DNA of 52,913 nt from Planctomycetota bacterium (GCA_023434205.1 JAEYTB010000176.1:1-52913); one strand, 5' to 3'; numbered from the stretch's first letter, positions 38,323-47,024 are shown. A program made the numbers and translations. Notes: generated by a model not told the origin, from the letters alone.

Positions 38323-39345
38323 TCACACATCCACCCACACGCCCCCCGAGCGGGCGCTGGTCGCGGCGGCTTCCGCGAACGCGACGGCCCGGAGGCCTTC
38401 GGCGAGCGTGGGGAACTCCCTCCCCAGGCCCTTGCGTGCCCGCCCCTCGCTCTTGGCCCGCACCGCCTCGTACACCCCCCGGTACAGGTTCGCGAGCGCC
38501 TCAACGCCGCCCTCAACCAGGCCGGGGCCGAACCGGGTCGCCTCGGCCCCCAGCACGCCCGCGCCGATCCCGCCGCGGGACATGACCTGCACCGTGCCGT
38601 CCCTCCCCCACACCCAGAGGCGGTCGGGCTGCTCGCTGCTCCACGCGAGCGCCCCCTCCGTGCCCTGCACACGCAGGCGGGCGGTCTCGTCACGGCCCTG
38701 GATGAGCAGGGCCACGCCGCGGGCGGCGCCGTCGAAGCGGAGAAGAACTGACGCGTCGTCCTCTGCGCGCCGCGCCTGGTTCATCGTCCAGTCCGCGCAC
38801 ACCGCCCGGAGCTTCAGCCCCGCCACGGCGGCGGCGAGCCCCTCGGCGTACGCCCCCAGGTCCCGCAGCGCGCCGGCGGAACCCGGGCCTCCCATCTCTA
38901 CCACGACCCGGCGCACCGTCCCCAGCCGCCTCTCGCGCACCAGCTCCATCGCCCGGCGCACCATCGGGTAGCCCGTGTGCGGCATGGCGCACGCGAAGAC
39001 GGTCCCCGCCGCCTTGACGGAGCGCACGAGCTCTTCGCCCGCGTCACCCGCGGGCAGCGCCGAAGGGTCCGCCAGCACGTGCATCCCGGCCTCGACCGCG
39101 GCCCGCACGAACTCCGGCTCCACGCCCGGGGCGGCCGCGGCCACCTGCACCCGCTGGTCTGCGGGCAGTTCCTTCTCTCCTGAGATCAGCTCGCGCCAGT
39201 TCGCGTATGGGCGCGCGGCCGCACGCCCGCCGCCCGCACACGCGACGACCTCGCCTTCTCCGTCAAGGGCCGCCGCCATCGCGTGCAGCGAGGCGCCCTC
39301 TCGGCCCGCTCCTACCAGCCCTACTCGCACAATCCCTGGCTTCAT
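38323..39345 (-). CDS. Atypical Gfo/Idh/MocA-family oxidoreductase
   Basis: A 340-aa protein. The Rossmann start VRVGLVGAGREGASLHAMAA is present, with GxGxxG reduced to GAGREG. A later segment, AGALRDLGAYAEGLAAAVAG, matches the DLGAYA helix of the family C-terminal domain. The usual catalytic EKP motif is replaced by ADPSALPAG, so the lysine that binds substrate is absent, and no clear DxxxH pair is seen. It may be an inactive or repurposed relative. ATG 39345 is the start. It lies upstream of mmsA with a 35-base gap. Confidence 0.72.
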   Translation of the reverse strand: MKPGIVRVGLVGAGREGASLHAMAAALDGEGEVVACAGGGRAAARPYANWRELISGEKELPADQRVQVAAAAPGVEPEFVRAAVEAGMHVLADPSALPAGDAGEELVRSVKAAGTVFACAMPHTGYPMVRRAMELVRERRLGTVRRVVVEMGGPGSAGALRDLGAYAEGLAAAVAGLKLRAVCADWTMNQARRAEDDASVLLRFDGAARGVALLIQGRDETARLRVQGTEGALAWSSEQPDRLWVWGRDGTVQVMSRGGIGAGVLGAEATRFGPGLVEGGVEALANLYRGVYEAVRAKSEGRARKGLGREFPTLAEGLRAVAFAEAAATSARSGGVWVDV

Positions 39346-39431
39346 GACGCGATTCTACTGGGAGAACCAACCAAAGACCGCCCCATCCGAACGGTCATTC
39401 ATGCACCGGTCACTGCCCCCTTACCCCCTCC

Positions 39432-39463
39432 CGGGAACCTTCCTTTGAAAGGAGGAGTTCCCG
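39432..39463 (+). promoter_or_regulatory. Hairpin that hides the Shine-Dalgarno of the DUF2383 gene
   Basis: Bases 39432-39463 fold back almost completely: CGGGAAC pairs with GTTCCCG, then after one bulged A (39456) CTTCCTT pairs with AAGGAGG (one G-U pair), leaving a three-base loop. The GAAAGGAGG ribosome site (39447-39455) is inside the stem, and the stem ends at the base before the ATG. This is the geometry of an RNA thermometer or another translation switch. Confidence 0.6.
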
Positions 39464-40303
39464 ATGGAAGACACCCGCAAGGAGACCCGCAAGCAGGACA
39501 ACCCCCGCTTCGGCCGCGAGCAGAACGACCCGGTGAGCACCGGGAACGCGCCCGCCCGCATCACGCCCTCGCAGCAGGAAGCACCGGTCAGTTCCACGCT
39601 CGAGCTCGACTTCTGGCGTACCAACTACCAGCACCGCCCCTATGTCGAGCCGGGCGTGAGCTATGACGAGTACGCCCCCGCGTACCGCTACGGCTGGGAG
39701 GCCTACACCTCCCACGCCGGTCTGGGCCGGACGTTCGAGCAGGTGGAGCCCGACCTCCAGAGCCGGTGGGACCTGTACCGGGGCACCAGCAAGCTGCCCT
39801 GGGACAAGGCCCGCCTCGCCGCGAAGGACGCGTGGGAGCGCACCCACCACGGCGCGGACACCAGCGCCGACCGGCAGTGGGTGCCGTTGCTCGAGAACCT
39901 GCTCCAGATCTGCATGGACGGGGTCAAGGGCTTCCCCCTCGCCGCGGACAAGGTCGCTCCGCAGCACGCCGAGCTTTTCCGCACGTTCGGGGCGGAGCGT
40001 GAGCAGTGCGCGAACGAGCTGCGTGCCGAGATCGCCCGTCGCGGCGGGGAGCCCGAGAAGGAGGGCGACACCGCCGGCGCCCTCCACCGCACCTGGATCG
40101 CCATCAAGTCCGCCCTGACCAGCGGCGAGAAAGCCGTGATCGACGAGGTCGAACGCGGGGAGGACGCCGCCGTCTCGGCCTACCAGACCGCCCTCAACGA
40201 GAACGCGTTGCCGAACGAGCTCGAGGTCGTCCTGACGCGCCACTACACGAAGGTGAAGAACGCGCACGATCAGGTGGCCGCGATCAAGCACGCCCTGGAA
40301 TAG
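39464..40303 (+). CDS. PA2169-type four-helix-bundle (DUF2383) protein
   Basis: A 279-aa protein. The C-terminal half (about 143-255) is a DUF2383 domain: WVPLLENLLQICMDGVKGFP, then AEREQCANELRAEIARRGGE and ALHRTWIAIKSALTSGEKAV, a ferritin-like four-helix bundle of unknown role often linked to stress responses. Residues 48-130 hold a Tyr/Trp-rich region, FWRTNYQHRPYVEPGVSYDE and YRYGWEAYTSHAG, resembling a repeat found beside such domains. The first 45 residues are polar and disordered. The ribosome site is strong but lies in a hairpin (39432-39463). A 70-aa gene follows eight bases downstream. Confidence 0.82.
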   Translation: MEDTRKETRKQDNPRFGREQNDPVSTGNAPARITPSQQEAPVSSTLELDFWRTNYQHRPYVEPGVSYDEYAPAYRYGWEAYTSHAGLGRTFEQVEPDLQSRWDLYRGTSKLPWDKARLAAKDAWERTHHGADTSADRQWVPLLENLLQICMDGVKGFPLAADKVAPQHAELFRTFGAEREQCANELRAEIARRGGEPEKEGDTAGALHRTWIAIKSALTSGEKAVIDEVERGEDAAVSAYQTALNENALPNELEVVLTRHYTKVKNAHDQVAAIKHALE

Positions 40304-40311
40304 GAGGAGTC

Positions 40312-40524
40312 ATGCACCGCTGGTCCGACCGGTCGCACGAGGACCGCGCCCCCGAAGAACACCGCCCCGGGCAGACGCCCGAGCCCGCCGGGCTGCACCG
40401 CACCAGCGGGGCGCACCGGCGCGACCGGCCCCGCTCGCGCTGGCGCCGGGGGGACCGCCCCACGACGGCCGCGGAGTGGGAGGTCGCCGAGTTCTACGAC
40501 AGCCTGGAGCGGCCGCGTCCCTAA
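40312..40524 (+). CDS. Small Arg/His/Glu-rich hypothetical protein
   Basis: A 70-aa protein, rich in Arg, His, Asp and Pro (HRWSDRSHEDRAPEEHRPGQ), probably disordered, with a short helix at the end (TTAAEWEVAEFYDSLERP). No family recognised. Its support is the strong ribosome site TAGGAGGAGTC directly before ATG 40312 and its tight spacing (eight bases) after the DUF2383 gene, which also make it a likely member of the same stress-type operon. The stop is eight bases before the exonuclease start. Confidence 0.6.
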   Translation: MHRWSDRSHEDRAPEEHRPGQTPEPAGLHRTSGAHRRDRPRSRWRRGDRPTTAAEWEVAEFYDSLERPRP

Positions 40525-40532
40525 CCTTGTCA

Positions 40533-41606
40533 ATGCCGCTCATCCGGTCCACGCCCCAAGGCCTGTACTGCGAGGAGGGCGGCTTCCACATCGACCCTTG
40601 GGCCCCGGTTGAGCGTGCCGTCATCACGCACGCGCACGCCGACCATGCACGCCCCGGCAGCGGCTCGTATCTCTGCACCACCGACGGCGCCGGCGTGCTC
40701 CGGCTGCGCATGGGGCAGGGTGCGCAGATCTCCACGCTGGCGTACGGGGGCACGGTCGAGCAGCAGGGGGTCCGGATCTCGCTCCACCCCGCGGGCCACA
40801 TCCTGGGCTCCGCGCAGGTCCGCATCGAGCGAACGGTCGCGGGCGCCGAAGGCCCCGCCGGCGAGGTGTGGGTCGTCAGCGGCGATTACAAGACCGAGCC
40901 CGACATCACGTGCCGCCACTTCGAGCCGGTCCGCTGCCACACGTTCATCACCGAGAGCACCTTCGGGCTCCCGATCTACCGCTGGCCTTCCCAGGCCGAG
41001 ACCACCGCGGAGATCAACGCGTGGTGGCGCGCCAACCAGCGGGAGGGCCGCACCAGCCTCATCTACGCATGGCCCCTGGGCAAGGCCCAACGCATCCTGG
41101 CCAGCATCGACCCGTCGATCGGCCCCGTCGGCGCCCACGGCTCGATCCGCCGCCTCAACGCCGCGTACGCGGACGCGGGCGTGCCCCTGCCGGAGGTTCT
41201 CCGCGCCACCGGGGACGGCGCCCTGCCGCTCCGCGGCGCGGGCCTTGTGGTTGCCCCGCCCTTCACCAGTGCCAGCACGTGGCTCCGCCGGCTGGCGGGC
41301 GAGGGCGGGGTCGGCACCGCGTTTGTCAGCGGGTGGATGAAGGTGCGCGGCGCCCGCCGCCGCCGCAGCGTTGATCGCGGCTTTGTCCTCAGCGACCACG
41401 CCGACTGGCCCGGCCTCATGCAGACGATCCGCGACACCGGTGCGCAGCGGGTGGGCGTCACCCACGGCTTCGCGGGGCAGGTCTCCCGCTGGCTCCACGA
41501 GCAAGGGCTGGACTCCTTCGTCATCGAGTCCCGCTACGAGGGCGAGTCCGGCGAGACCCCGGAACTCGCCGCCGCGTTCGAGCAGAGCCTGGAGGCGCCC
41601 GCGTGA
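40533..41606 (+). CDS. Ligase-associated DNA exonuclease (metallo-beta-lactamase fold)
   Basis: A 357-aa protein of the SNM1-like nuclease group encoded next to ATP-dependent DNA ligases. The metal motif THAHADHA near residue 32 (HxHxDH), the conserved SLHPAGHILGSAQV, VVSGDYKTEPD and a later LSDHADWPGL supply the beta-CASP metal ligands and loop. RGARRRRSVDRGFVLSDHAD is typical of this subfamily. It is proposed to trim DNA ends before ligation. ATG 40533 has no strong ribosome site. Its TGA overlaps the ligase GTG, so the two are coupled. Confidence 0.93.
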   Translation: MPLIRSTPQGLYCEEGGFHIDPWAPVERAVITHAHADHARPGSGSYLCTTDGAGVLRLRMGQGAQISTLAYGGTVEQQGVRISLHPAGHILGSAQVRIERTVAGAEGPAGEVWVVSGDYKTEPDITCRHFEPVRCHTFITESTFGLPIYRWPSQAETTAEINAWWRANQREGRTSLIYAWPLGKAQRILASIDPSIGPVGAHGSIRRLNAAYADAGVPLPEVLRATGDGALPLRGAGLVVAPPFTSASTWLRRLAGEGGVGTAFVSGWMKVRGARRRRSVDRGFVLSDHADWPGLMQTIRDTGAQRVGVTHGFAGQVSRWLHEQGLDSFVIESRYEGESGETPELAAAFEQSLEAPA

Positions 41607-43366
41607 AGCGCTTCGCCCGCCTCTACCGCGCGCTGGACGAGACCACGCGCACCAACGAGAAGGTCGTGGCCCTGCGCAGCTACTTCGAGCAGGCGCCGCC
41701 GGAGGATGCCGCGTGGGCCCTGATGTGCCTTGCGGGCAAGCGGCTCAGGCGCACGATCGGCGTGAACGTGCTCCGCGACGCCGTCCTGCTTGAGACGGGC
41801 CTCCCCGCGTGGATGCTGGGCGAGTGCTACGACGTGGTGGGCGACTGGTCTGAGACGATGTCGCTGCTGCTCCCCGCGCCGGGGGCCGGCCCGGACCTGC
41901 CGCTGCACACGGTGTTCCGGGACTTCATCGTACCCATGGGCGCAATGGACGCCGCCGGGGCGATGTCCTTGCTCCGGCGTGCCTGGGGGACGCTCCCCCG
42001 CGACCAGCTCTTCCTGTTCCACAAGCTCATCAGCGGCACGTTCCGCGTGGGCGCCGCCCGCGGCCTGGTGGTCCGTGCCCTCGCCGAGGCCGCGGGCCTG
42101 GACCCGGACACCATCGCCCACCGCCTTGCGGGCCGGTACGAGCCCACGCCGGACGCCTACCGCGCCCTGCTTGCGCCGCGCTCGGCCGAGGATGCGGCGC
42201 ACCCCTACCCGTTCTGCCTCGCGCACCAGCTTGACGAAGCGCCCGGCTCGCTCGGCGACGCCCGCGAGTGGCTCGCGGAGTGGAAGTGGGACGGCATCCG
42301 CGCTCAGCTCATCCGCCGCGCCGGACGAACCTCCCTCTGGTCCCGCGGCGAGGGCGCCATCGGCCCCCAGTTCCCGGAGATCGCCCGCATCGGCGACGCC
42401 CTCCCCGAAGGCACCGTGCTCGACGGCGAGGTCATCGCCTGGCAAGGTTCGCCGGGCGACGGGAGTCCGCTGCCCTTCAAGGCTCTCCAGACCCGCCTGG
42501 GCCGCAAGGACCTCCAGCCCTCGCTCTTTGACACCACCATCGTGCTGTACATGAGCTTCGACCAGCTTGAGCGCGGAGGCCGCGACATCCGCGGCGAGCC
42601 CATCGACGCGCGGCGGGCGACGCTCGAGGGCACCGTTCAGGCCCTGCTGGAAGCACGGCCGGACCTTCCCGTGCGCGTCTCGCCCCTGCTCCCGCACGGC
42701 ACGTGGGAAGACCTCGGCCGCGCACGCGAGCAGGCCGCCATCGACCGCGCCAGCGAGGGGCTCATGCTCAAGCACCGCGCATCGATGTACCACGTCGGGC
42801 GTGTCCGGGGGGATGCCGCCTCCGGCAACGCGGGCTGGTGGAAGTGGAAGGTGGACCCGTACACCGTCGACGCGGTGCTCCTCTACGCGCAGCCAGGCTC
42901 GGGCCGGCGTGCGGGGCTCTACACCGACTACACCTTCGCGGTGTGGCACGGCGATCAGCTCGTCCCCTTCGCGAAGGCCTACTCCGGGCTGACCGACGAG
43001 GAGATCCGGCGCGTTGACGCCTTTGTCCGCCGCCACACGCTGGACCGGCGCGGGCCCGTCCGCTTCCTGGAACCCAGGCTTGTCTTCGAGATCGCGTTCC
43101 AGGAGATCCACCCCTCGACACGCCACCGCTCCGGCGTCGCGGTCCGCTTCCCCCGCATCACACGCTGGCGCGAGGACAAGACCCCGGATCAGGCCGACAC
43201 GCTCGAGACTCTGCTCACACTGGTGGCGATGGACCCGCGAGCCGGCCCGCTCAGGGCTCCGACTCGGCCCGGCGCGGCGCCTCGGGCGCGGGCGGCTCCG
43301 CGCGCGTCCCCGGCTCTGCGCCCCGACCGGGAGCGGCCCGGTCCTCCTTCGGCTCCGGCCGGCTGA
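41603..43366 (+). CDS. ATP-dependent DNA ligase, exonuclease-associated type
   Basis: A 587-aa ligase of the group annotated as cisplatin-damage-response ATP-dependent ligases. Residues 1-200 are the N-terminal helical DNA-binding domain (AAWALMCLAGKRLRR, LFLFHKLISGTFRVG). The nucleotidyl-transfer motif EWKWDGIRAQ carries Lys228, with VLDGEVIAW (motif III/IIIa), RASEGLMLKH (IV) and WWKWKVDP (V). The C-terminal OB domain follows. The last 40 residues are Pro/Ala/Arg-rich and are encoded where the gene overlaps the convergent AI-2E gene by 116 bases. Start GTG 41603 overlaps the exonuclease stop. The helicase and phosphoesterase that often complete this cluster are not present downstream. Confidence 0.95.
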   Translation: MKRFARLYRALDETTRTNEKVVALRSYFEQAPPEDAAWALMCLAGKRLRRTIGVNVLRDAVLLETGLPAWMLGECYDVVGDWSETMSLLLPAPGAGPDLPLHTVFRDFIVPMGAMDAAGAMSLLRRAWGTLPRDQLFLFHKLISGTFRVGAARGLVVRALAEAAGLDPDTIAHRLAGRYEPTPDAYRALLAPRSAEDAAHPYPFCLAHQLDEAPGSLGDAREWLAEWKWDGIRAQLIRRAGRTSLWSRGEGAIGPQFPEIARIGDALPEGTVLDGEVIAWQGSPGDGSPLPFKALQTRLGRKDLQPSLFDTTIVLYMSFDQLERGGRDIRGEPIDARRATLEGTVQALLEARPDLPVRVSPLLPHGTWEDLGRAREQAAIDRASEGLMLKHRASMYHVGRVRGDAASGNAGWWKWKVDPYTVDAVLLYAQPGSGRRAGLYTDYTFAVWHGDQLVPFAKAYSGLTDEEIRRVDAFVRRHTLDRRGPVRFLEPRLVFEIAFQEIHPSTRHRSGVAVRFPRITRWREDKTPDQADTLETLLTLVAMDPRAGPLRAPTRPGAAPRARAAPRASPALRPDRERPGPPSAPAG

Positions 43367-45245
43367 CCTTCGGCAGCGATTCCCTGAAGTACCGCAGCAC
43401 CTCCTCCATGCTGCCGACGATCCCCGCGAAACCGGAGATTTCGAGGCGCTGCCTGAGCGAGGCCTCGGGCCCCACGCCCCACGCGCCGGCGATGAACGTG
43501 AGGCCCGGCACCCGCCGGCGAGCGATCTTGGCCCGCGCCCGCGCGTGCGTCGCGGCGTGCGGGGGCACGGACGAGATCAGCACCAGGTCCGGCTTGTACT
43601 CGCCCACCACCGCCGCGAGGTCGTTGCCCAGTTCGTCCACGCTCATGGCGCGGACCCCGACGCCGAGCCCGGGCCCGAGCATCTCCACCATCTGCCCCGC
43701 GATCGCGTCCGCCTCGTCGCGCGCCGGGATGCACAGCAGCCGCAGACGCTCCAGCGGCGTGGGCAGGCGCGGCGGGGTCAGCTTGCCGTTGATCCCGTAG
43801 TCCTCGCGCGACAGCGCGAGCTCGCCCGCGCGCAAGGCCGCGTCCTCCACCACCTCCGACGCGATCTGCAGGATGAACTCATAGTGGGGCCTGTCCAGCG
43901 TCCCGTCTTCCAGCTCGCAGTCTGCGTTCTTGAGGGCGGGCAGCACAACGTCGTCGTAGAGCTCCGCCAGCGTGTGCTCTTCGAGGTAGTTCATCGCGAC
44001 CTCGGCCGCCTCCTCCCCGGCCATCGCGATCAGCCGCTGGTAGAACTTCTGCCTTGGCGGCAGCACGGGCGTATCGCCCAGCAGGACATTCAGGAACGTG
44101 AGCTGCGGGACGTGCCGGCCCGCGACCACCAGGCACACCGTGAGAGGGGTCGCCAGCAGCAGCCCGGGGATTCCCCACAGCCAGCCCCAGAACACCGCGG
44201 CCAGCAGCAGTGAGAGCGCGGAGATCCCCGTCGAGGACCCGTACATGTGCGGCTCGACGAAGTTGTTGGTGATCACCTCGAACGTGATCAGGAACAGCAG
44301 CACGTAGATCGGCTGCTGCCACCCCTCGGATGTCGCCACCGACAGCGCCAGGGGGAGCACCCCGGCTGTGATCCCCCCGATGTACGGGATGTAGCGCAGC
44401 GCGCCGTTCAGGAACCCCCACAGCAGCGCATTGGGCACGCCGATCACCGCCAGGCCGATGCCGATCCCAACGCCGTTCATGGCGTTGACCATGAACTGCA
44501 TGCGCAGGAAGCGTCCGATCCGCTGCGAGAGCTCGCCGAGCGCGGCCGTCGTCGTGGTCACCCTGCCCGCGCTGATGAGCCGGATGATCCGGTCGCGCAT
44601 GTCGTCCCACTGGATGAGGATGAACACGGCGAACACGAGCATGATGCCGATGGTCGCAAGTGGCGGGAACAGGCTGCCCGCGTAGGCGGTCAGCGTGCTG
44701 ACGGCGTCGGGGTCGGGCTCGACGACGTCAACGGGGACCGGCGCGACGCCGCCCGTCTCGGCGGCGAGCGCCTCGCCGCGGAGTTCCTTCACCATCTCGG
44801 TCATGCGGGCGAAGGCGTGCCCGGCGGGCCCGCGGAGCCCGCCGATCTTCTCACGGATGTTGTCGGTGTACTGCGGCAGCGTGGTGGCCACGTGAACGAA
44901 CTGGTCGAACACCAGCCAGCCCACACCCACAACCGGCAGGATCGCGACGATCGACACCGCCAGCACCGCGAGCACGTGGCCGACCCCCGCCCGCTCGAGC
45001 CGCGCCACCAGCGGCTGGAGGAGCATGGCGATGAACACCGCCAGCGCGAGCGGGATCACCACCTCCTTCGCCACCGCCAGGAACACCACGACCCCCGCGA
45101 TCACCGCGAGCGTCGTGACGCGGGGCGTCTGGATCGCGGCGGGCTGGAGGAGCAGGGGCGCTGCGCGCTCCGGCTCGGGTTTCTGCGAGCGGCCCAGCAG
45201 GTGTCTGATCCGGGCCGTGAACTTGTGGCGGCGGTGTTGTTCCAT
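43251..45245 (-). CDS. AI-2E family transporter fused to B12-binding-like domain
   Basis: A 664-aa protein. Residues about 45-400 form an AI-2E/PerM-type permease with seven to eight helices (VVIPLALAVFIAMLLQPLVA, LNGALRYIPYIGGITAGVLP, the family-specific LLWGFLNG). From about 415 a cytoplasmic region begins: a four-helix cap (FYQRLIAMAGEEAAEVAMNY...) and then a Rossmann-like domain, RLRLLCIPARDEADAIAGQM, SVDELGNDLAAVVGEYKPDL, resembling the cobalamin-binding fold but without the DxHxxG histidine motif, so B12 binding is doubtful. The end is Pro/Arg/Glu-rich. ATG 45245 is preferred to GTG 45284. It overlaps the convergent ligase gene at the 3' end. Confidence 0.88.
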   Translation of the reverse strand: MEQHRRHKFTARIRHLLGRSQKPEPERAAPLLLQPAAIQTPRVTTLAVIAGVVVFLAVAKEVVIPLALAVFIAMLLQPLVARLERAGVGHVLAVLAVSIVAILPVVGVGWLVFDQFVHVATTLPQYTDNIREKIGGLRGPAGHAFARMTEMVKELRGEALAAETGGVAPVPVDVVEPDPDAVSTLTAYAGSLFPPLATIGIMLVFAVFILIQWDDMRDRIIRLISAGRVTTTTAALGELSQRIGRFLRMQFMVNAMNGVGIGIGLAVIGVPNALLWGFLNGALRYIPYIGGITAGVLPLALSVATSEGWQQPIYVLLFLITFEVITNNFVEPHMYGSSTGISALSLLLAAVFWGWLWGIPGLLLATPLTVCLVVAGRHVPQLTFLNVLLGDTPVLPPRQKFYQRLIAMAGEEAAEVAMNYLEEHTLAELYDDVVLPALKNADCELEDGTLDRPHYEFILQIASEVVEDAALRAGELALSREDYGINGKLTPPRLPTPLERLRLLCIPARDEADAIAGQMVEMLGPGLGVGVRAMSVDELGNDLAAVVGEYKPDLVLISSVPPHAATHARARAKIARRRVPGLTFIAGAWGVGPEASLRQRLEISGFAGIVGSMEEVLRYFRESLPKVSRPEPKEDRAAPGRGAEPGTRAEPPAPEAPRRAESEP

Positions 45246-45325
45246 GCACGCCGCGCCCGCAGGCCCGGCAGGCCAGCTTTCCACCGCCCGCTAAGCCGGG
45301 GTGCGCCCAGCCCGTGAATGGCCCT

Positions 45326-45808
45326 TCACCGGCTTGCGAGCACGGCCTCGAGCAGCCCGTCGGAGGACGCCGCCAGCATGTCGTACACCCGGGAAAAGCC
45401 GTCCCCCTGCCCGTAATAGGGGTCCGGCACGTCCAGTTCATGCTCCGGCGCCCCCTGCATCGCAGGGTCGAACGAACGGATCAGGTGGACCCGCTCCCGC
45501 GGCGCGCCCGCCGCGATCACGTTCGCCCGGTTCTCCCGGTCCATGGCGATCAGCCAGTGGAAACGGCTGAAGTCCACGCGCGGATCGAGTTGCCGGGCGC
45601 AGTGCGGGAGGGTCAATCCTCGGCGCTGCGCGATCTCCACCGACCTGCGGTCCGCCCCCTCCCCCACGTGCCAATGACCGGTGCCGCACGAATCGATGTC
45701 GAGCAGCTCGAGTACACCACGCCGGTGCGCGTGCGCGGCGAAAATCACCCGGGCCAGCGGCGAGCGGCAGATGTTCCCCAGGCACACGAACAGCACGCCC
45801 GTCCTCAC
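45326..45808 (-). CDS. Low-molecular-weight protein-tyrosine phosphatase
   Basis: A 160-aa LMW-PTP or arsenate-reductase-fold enzyme. The P-loop CLGNICRSP gives nucleophile Cys9 and Arg15, and DPYYGQGDGF supplies the general-acid Asp, the form seen in phosphatases rather than arsenate reductases. In bacteria these often control exopolysaccharide kinases. GTG 45808 overlaps the stop of the upstream glycosyltransferase as GTGA, so the two are coupled, which fits a polysaccharide setting (inference). Confidence 0.93.
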   Translation of the reverse strand: MRTGVLFVCLGNICRSPLARVIFAAHAHRRGVLELLDIDSCGTGHWHVGEGADRRSVEIAQRRGLTLPHCARQLDPRVDFSRFHWLIAMDRENRANVIAAGAPRERVHLIRSFDPAMQGAPEHELDVPDPYYGQGDGFSRVYDMLAASSDGLLEAVLASR

Positions 45809-46986
45809 CCGCCCCTCCTGCGCGCCAGGACCCGCTGCCACGCCCCTGTCACCTCATCCGTCATGCCCCTCGCCGGCGCCGTCACCGAACGCGCCAGCAG
45901 CTCCGCCCGGCACGCCCGCAGCGGCCGGCCCTCGTGCTCCAGCAGCGCGAACACTCGCTTGGCGATCGCCGCGTGGTCCGCGCTGGGCGTCAGGCACGCG
46001 TGGGCGCCGATGGGCAGCAGCTGCTCCGCCCACGCCGAGCTGGGGATCAGCACCGGCAGCCCCTGCCCCGCGGCACGCGCCACCGCCAGCTTGGTCGAGA
46101 AGGCCGGCTCGGTCAGGGCCTCCGACTCCGACCACGACCGCGCGACGCACACGCCCACGTCGCACGCAGGCGCCACCTCCGACAGCGGCTCGTCCGTCAC
46201 GCGCAGCCCGTGGACGTACCCGCCCCGCTGCACGTGCCGCAGCGCCCTGTCGAACTGCCCACACCCCCGCGGCAGGACCAAGGTCGCCCGCACCCCCGCC
46301 ACGTGCAGGATGCTCAGCGCGTAGAGCACCGGCACGGCGTCCAGCGCTTCAGGCGGGTCCCCCACCACCGTGACCAGCAGCGAACCTTCCGGCGCCGCCA
46401 GGCGCGCCCGCAGCGCCGAAGCATCCCCCACCGGGGCCACGGGCGGCAGCCACGCGGTCAACGCCTGCGTCAGCGGGTCGTGCGGGGTGGCATGATCGCG
46501 CACCTCCAGAACCCCGGCGTGCAGGTCCACGATCATCCACGTGCTGCCCGGCGTCCGCGGGGCGACCCGGTCGCGCAGCGGCGCGAAGTCTCCGCCCCAG
46601 CACTGCACGATCTCCGGCGCCGGCCCGTCCGTCAGCACGCCCCACACCGCCGCCGCCGCGAGTTCCGGGCGCGAGAAGGGCGGCGCCACGCGGAGCTGCG
46701 CCGTCAGACCGAGCCTGGCGGCCCGCCGGCCGGCGTCGTTGCCGCCAAAGACGCACACGCGGTGGTGGTGCTGCGGGGCCGCCGCGATCGCCGCGGCGCA
46801 CGCCCAGACCGCCGCGTCGGCCCCGGTGACGCTCCTCCGCGACCCCTGGGACCAGCGGCCGGGCCTGAGCGACAACGCGGGCCCTGCGACGGGCCCGCCG
46901 GGGAGCACCAGGTGGAGCACGCGGCCCCCGCCCGGCTCACCGGGCGCGTGCATCGCAGCCGCCGCCTGCTGGGCTTCTGCGTTCAC
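45805..46986 (-). CDS. GT-B type glycosyltransferase-like protein
   Basis: A 393-aa protein with the outline of a GT4-like transferase. The N-terminal domain contains HHHRVCVFGGNDAGRRAARL and the EIVQCWGGDFAPLRDRV segment; the C-terminal domain includes GSLLVTVVGDPPEALDAVPV and the donor-site-like VCVARSWSESEALTEPAFST, followed by KLAVARAAGQGLPVLIP, the usual GT4 end. The E-x7-E motif is approximate. GTG 46986 starts it; the first 20 residues are Ala-rich and poorly constrained. It is coupled to the phosphatase gene. The sugar and acceptor are unknown. Confidence 0.72.
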   Translation of the reverse strand: MNAEAQQAAAAMHAPGEPGGGRVLHLVLPGGPVAGPALSLRPGRWSQGSRRSVTGADAAVWACAAAIAAAPQHHHRVCVFGGNDAGRRAARLGLTAQLRVAPPFSRPELAAAAVWGVLTDGPAPEIVQCWGGDFAPLRDRVAPRTPGSTWMIVDLHAGVLEVRDHATPHDPLTQALTAWLPPVAPVGDASALRARLAAPEGSLLVTVVGDPPEALDAVPVLYALSILHVAGVRATLVLPRGCGQFDRALRHVQRGGYVHGLRVTDEPLSEVAPACDVGVCVARSWSESEALTEPAFSTKLAVARAAGQGLPVLIPSSAWAEQLLPIGAHACLTPSADHAAIAKRVFALLEHEGRPLRACRAELLARSVTAPARGMTDEVTGAWQRVLARRRGG

Positions 46987-47024
46987 GCGCGGTGTTCCCT
47001 GGGAGTCATAGGGCGGATCGTAGA

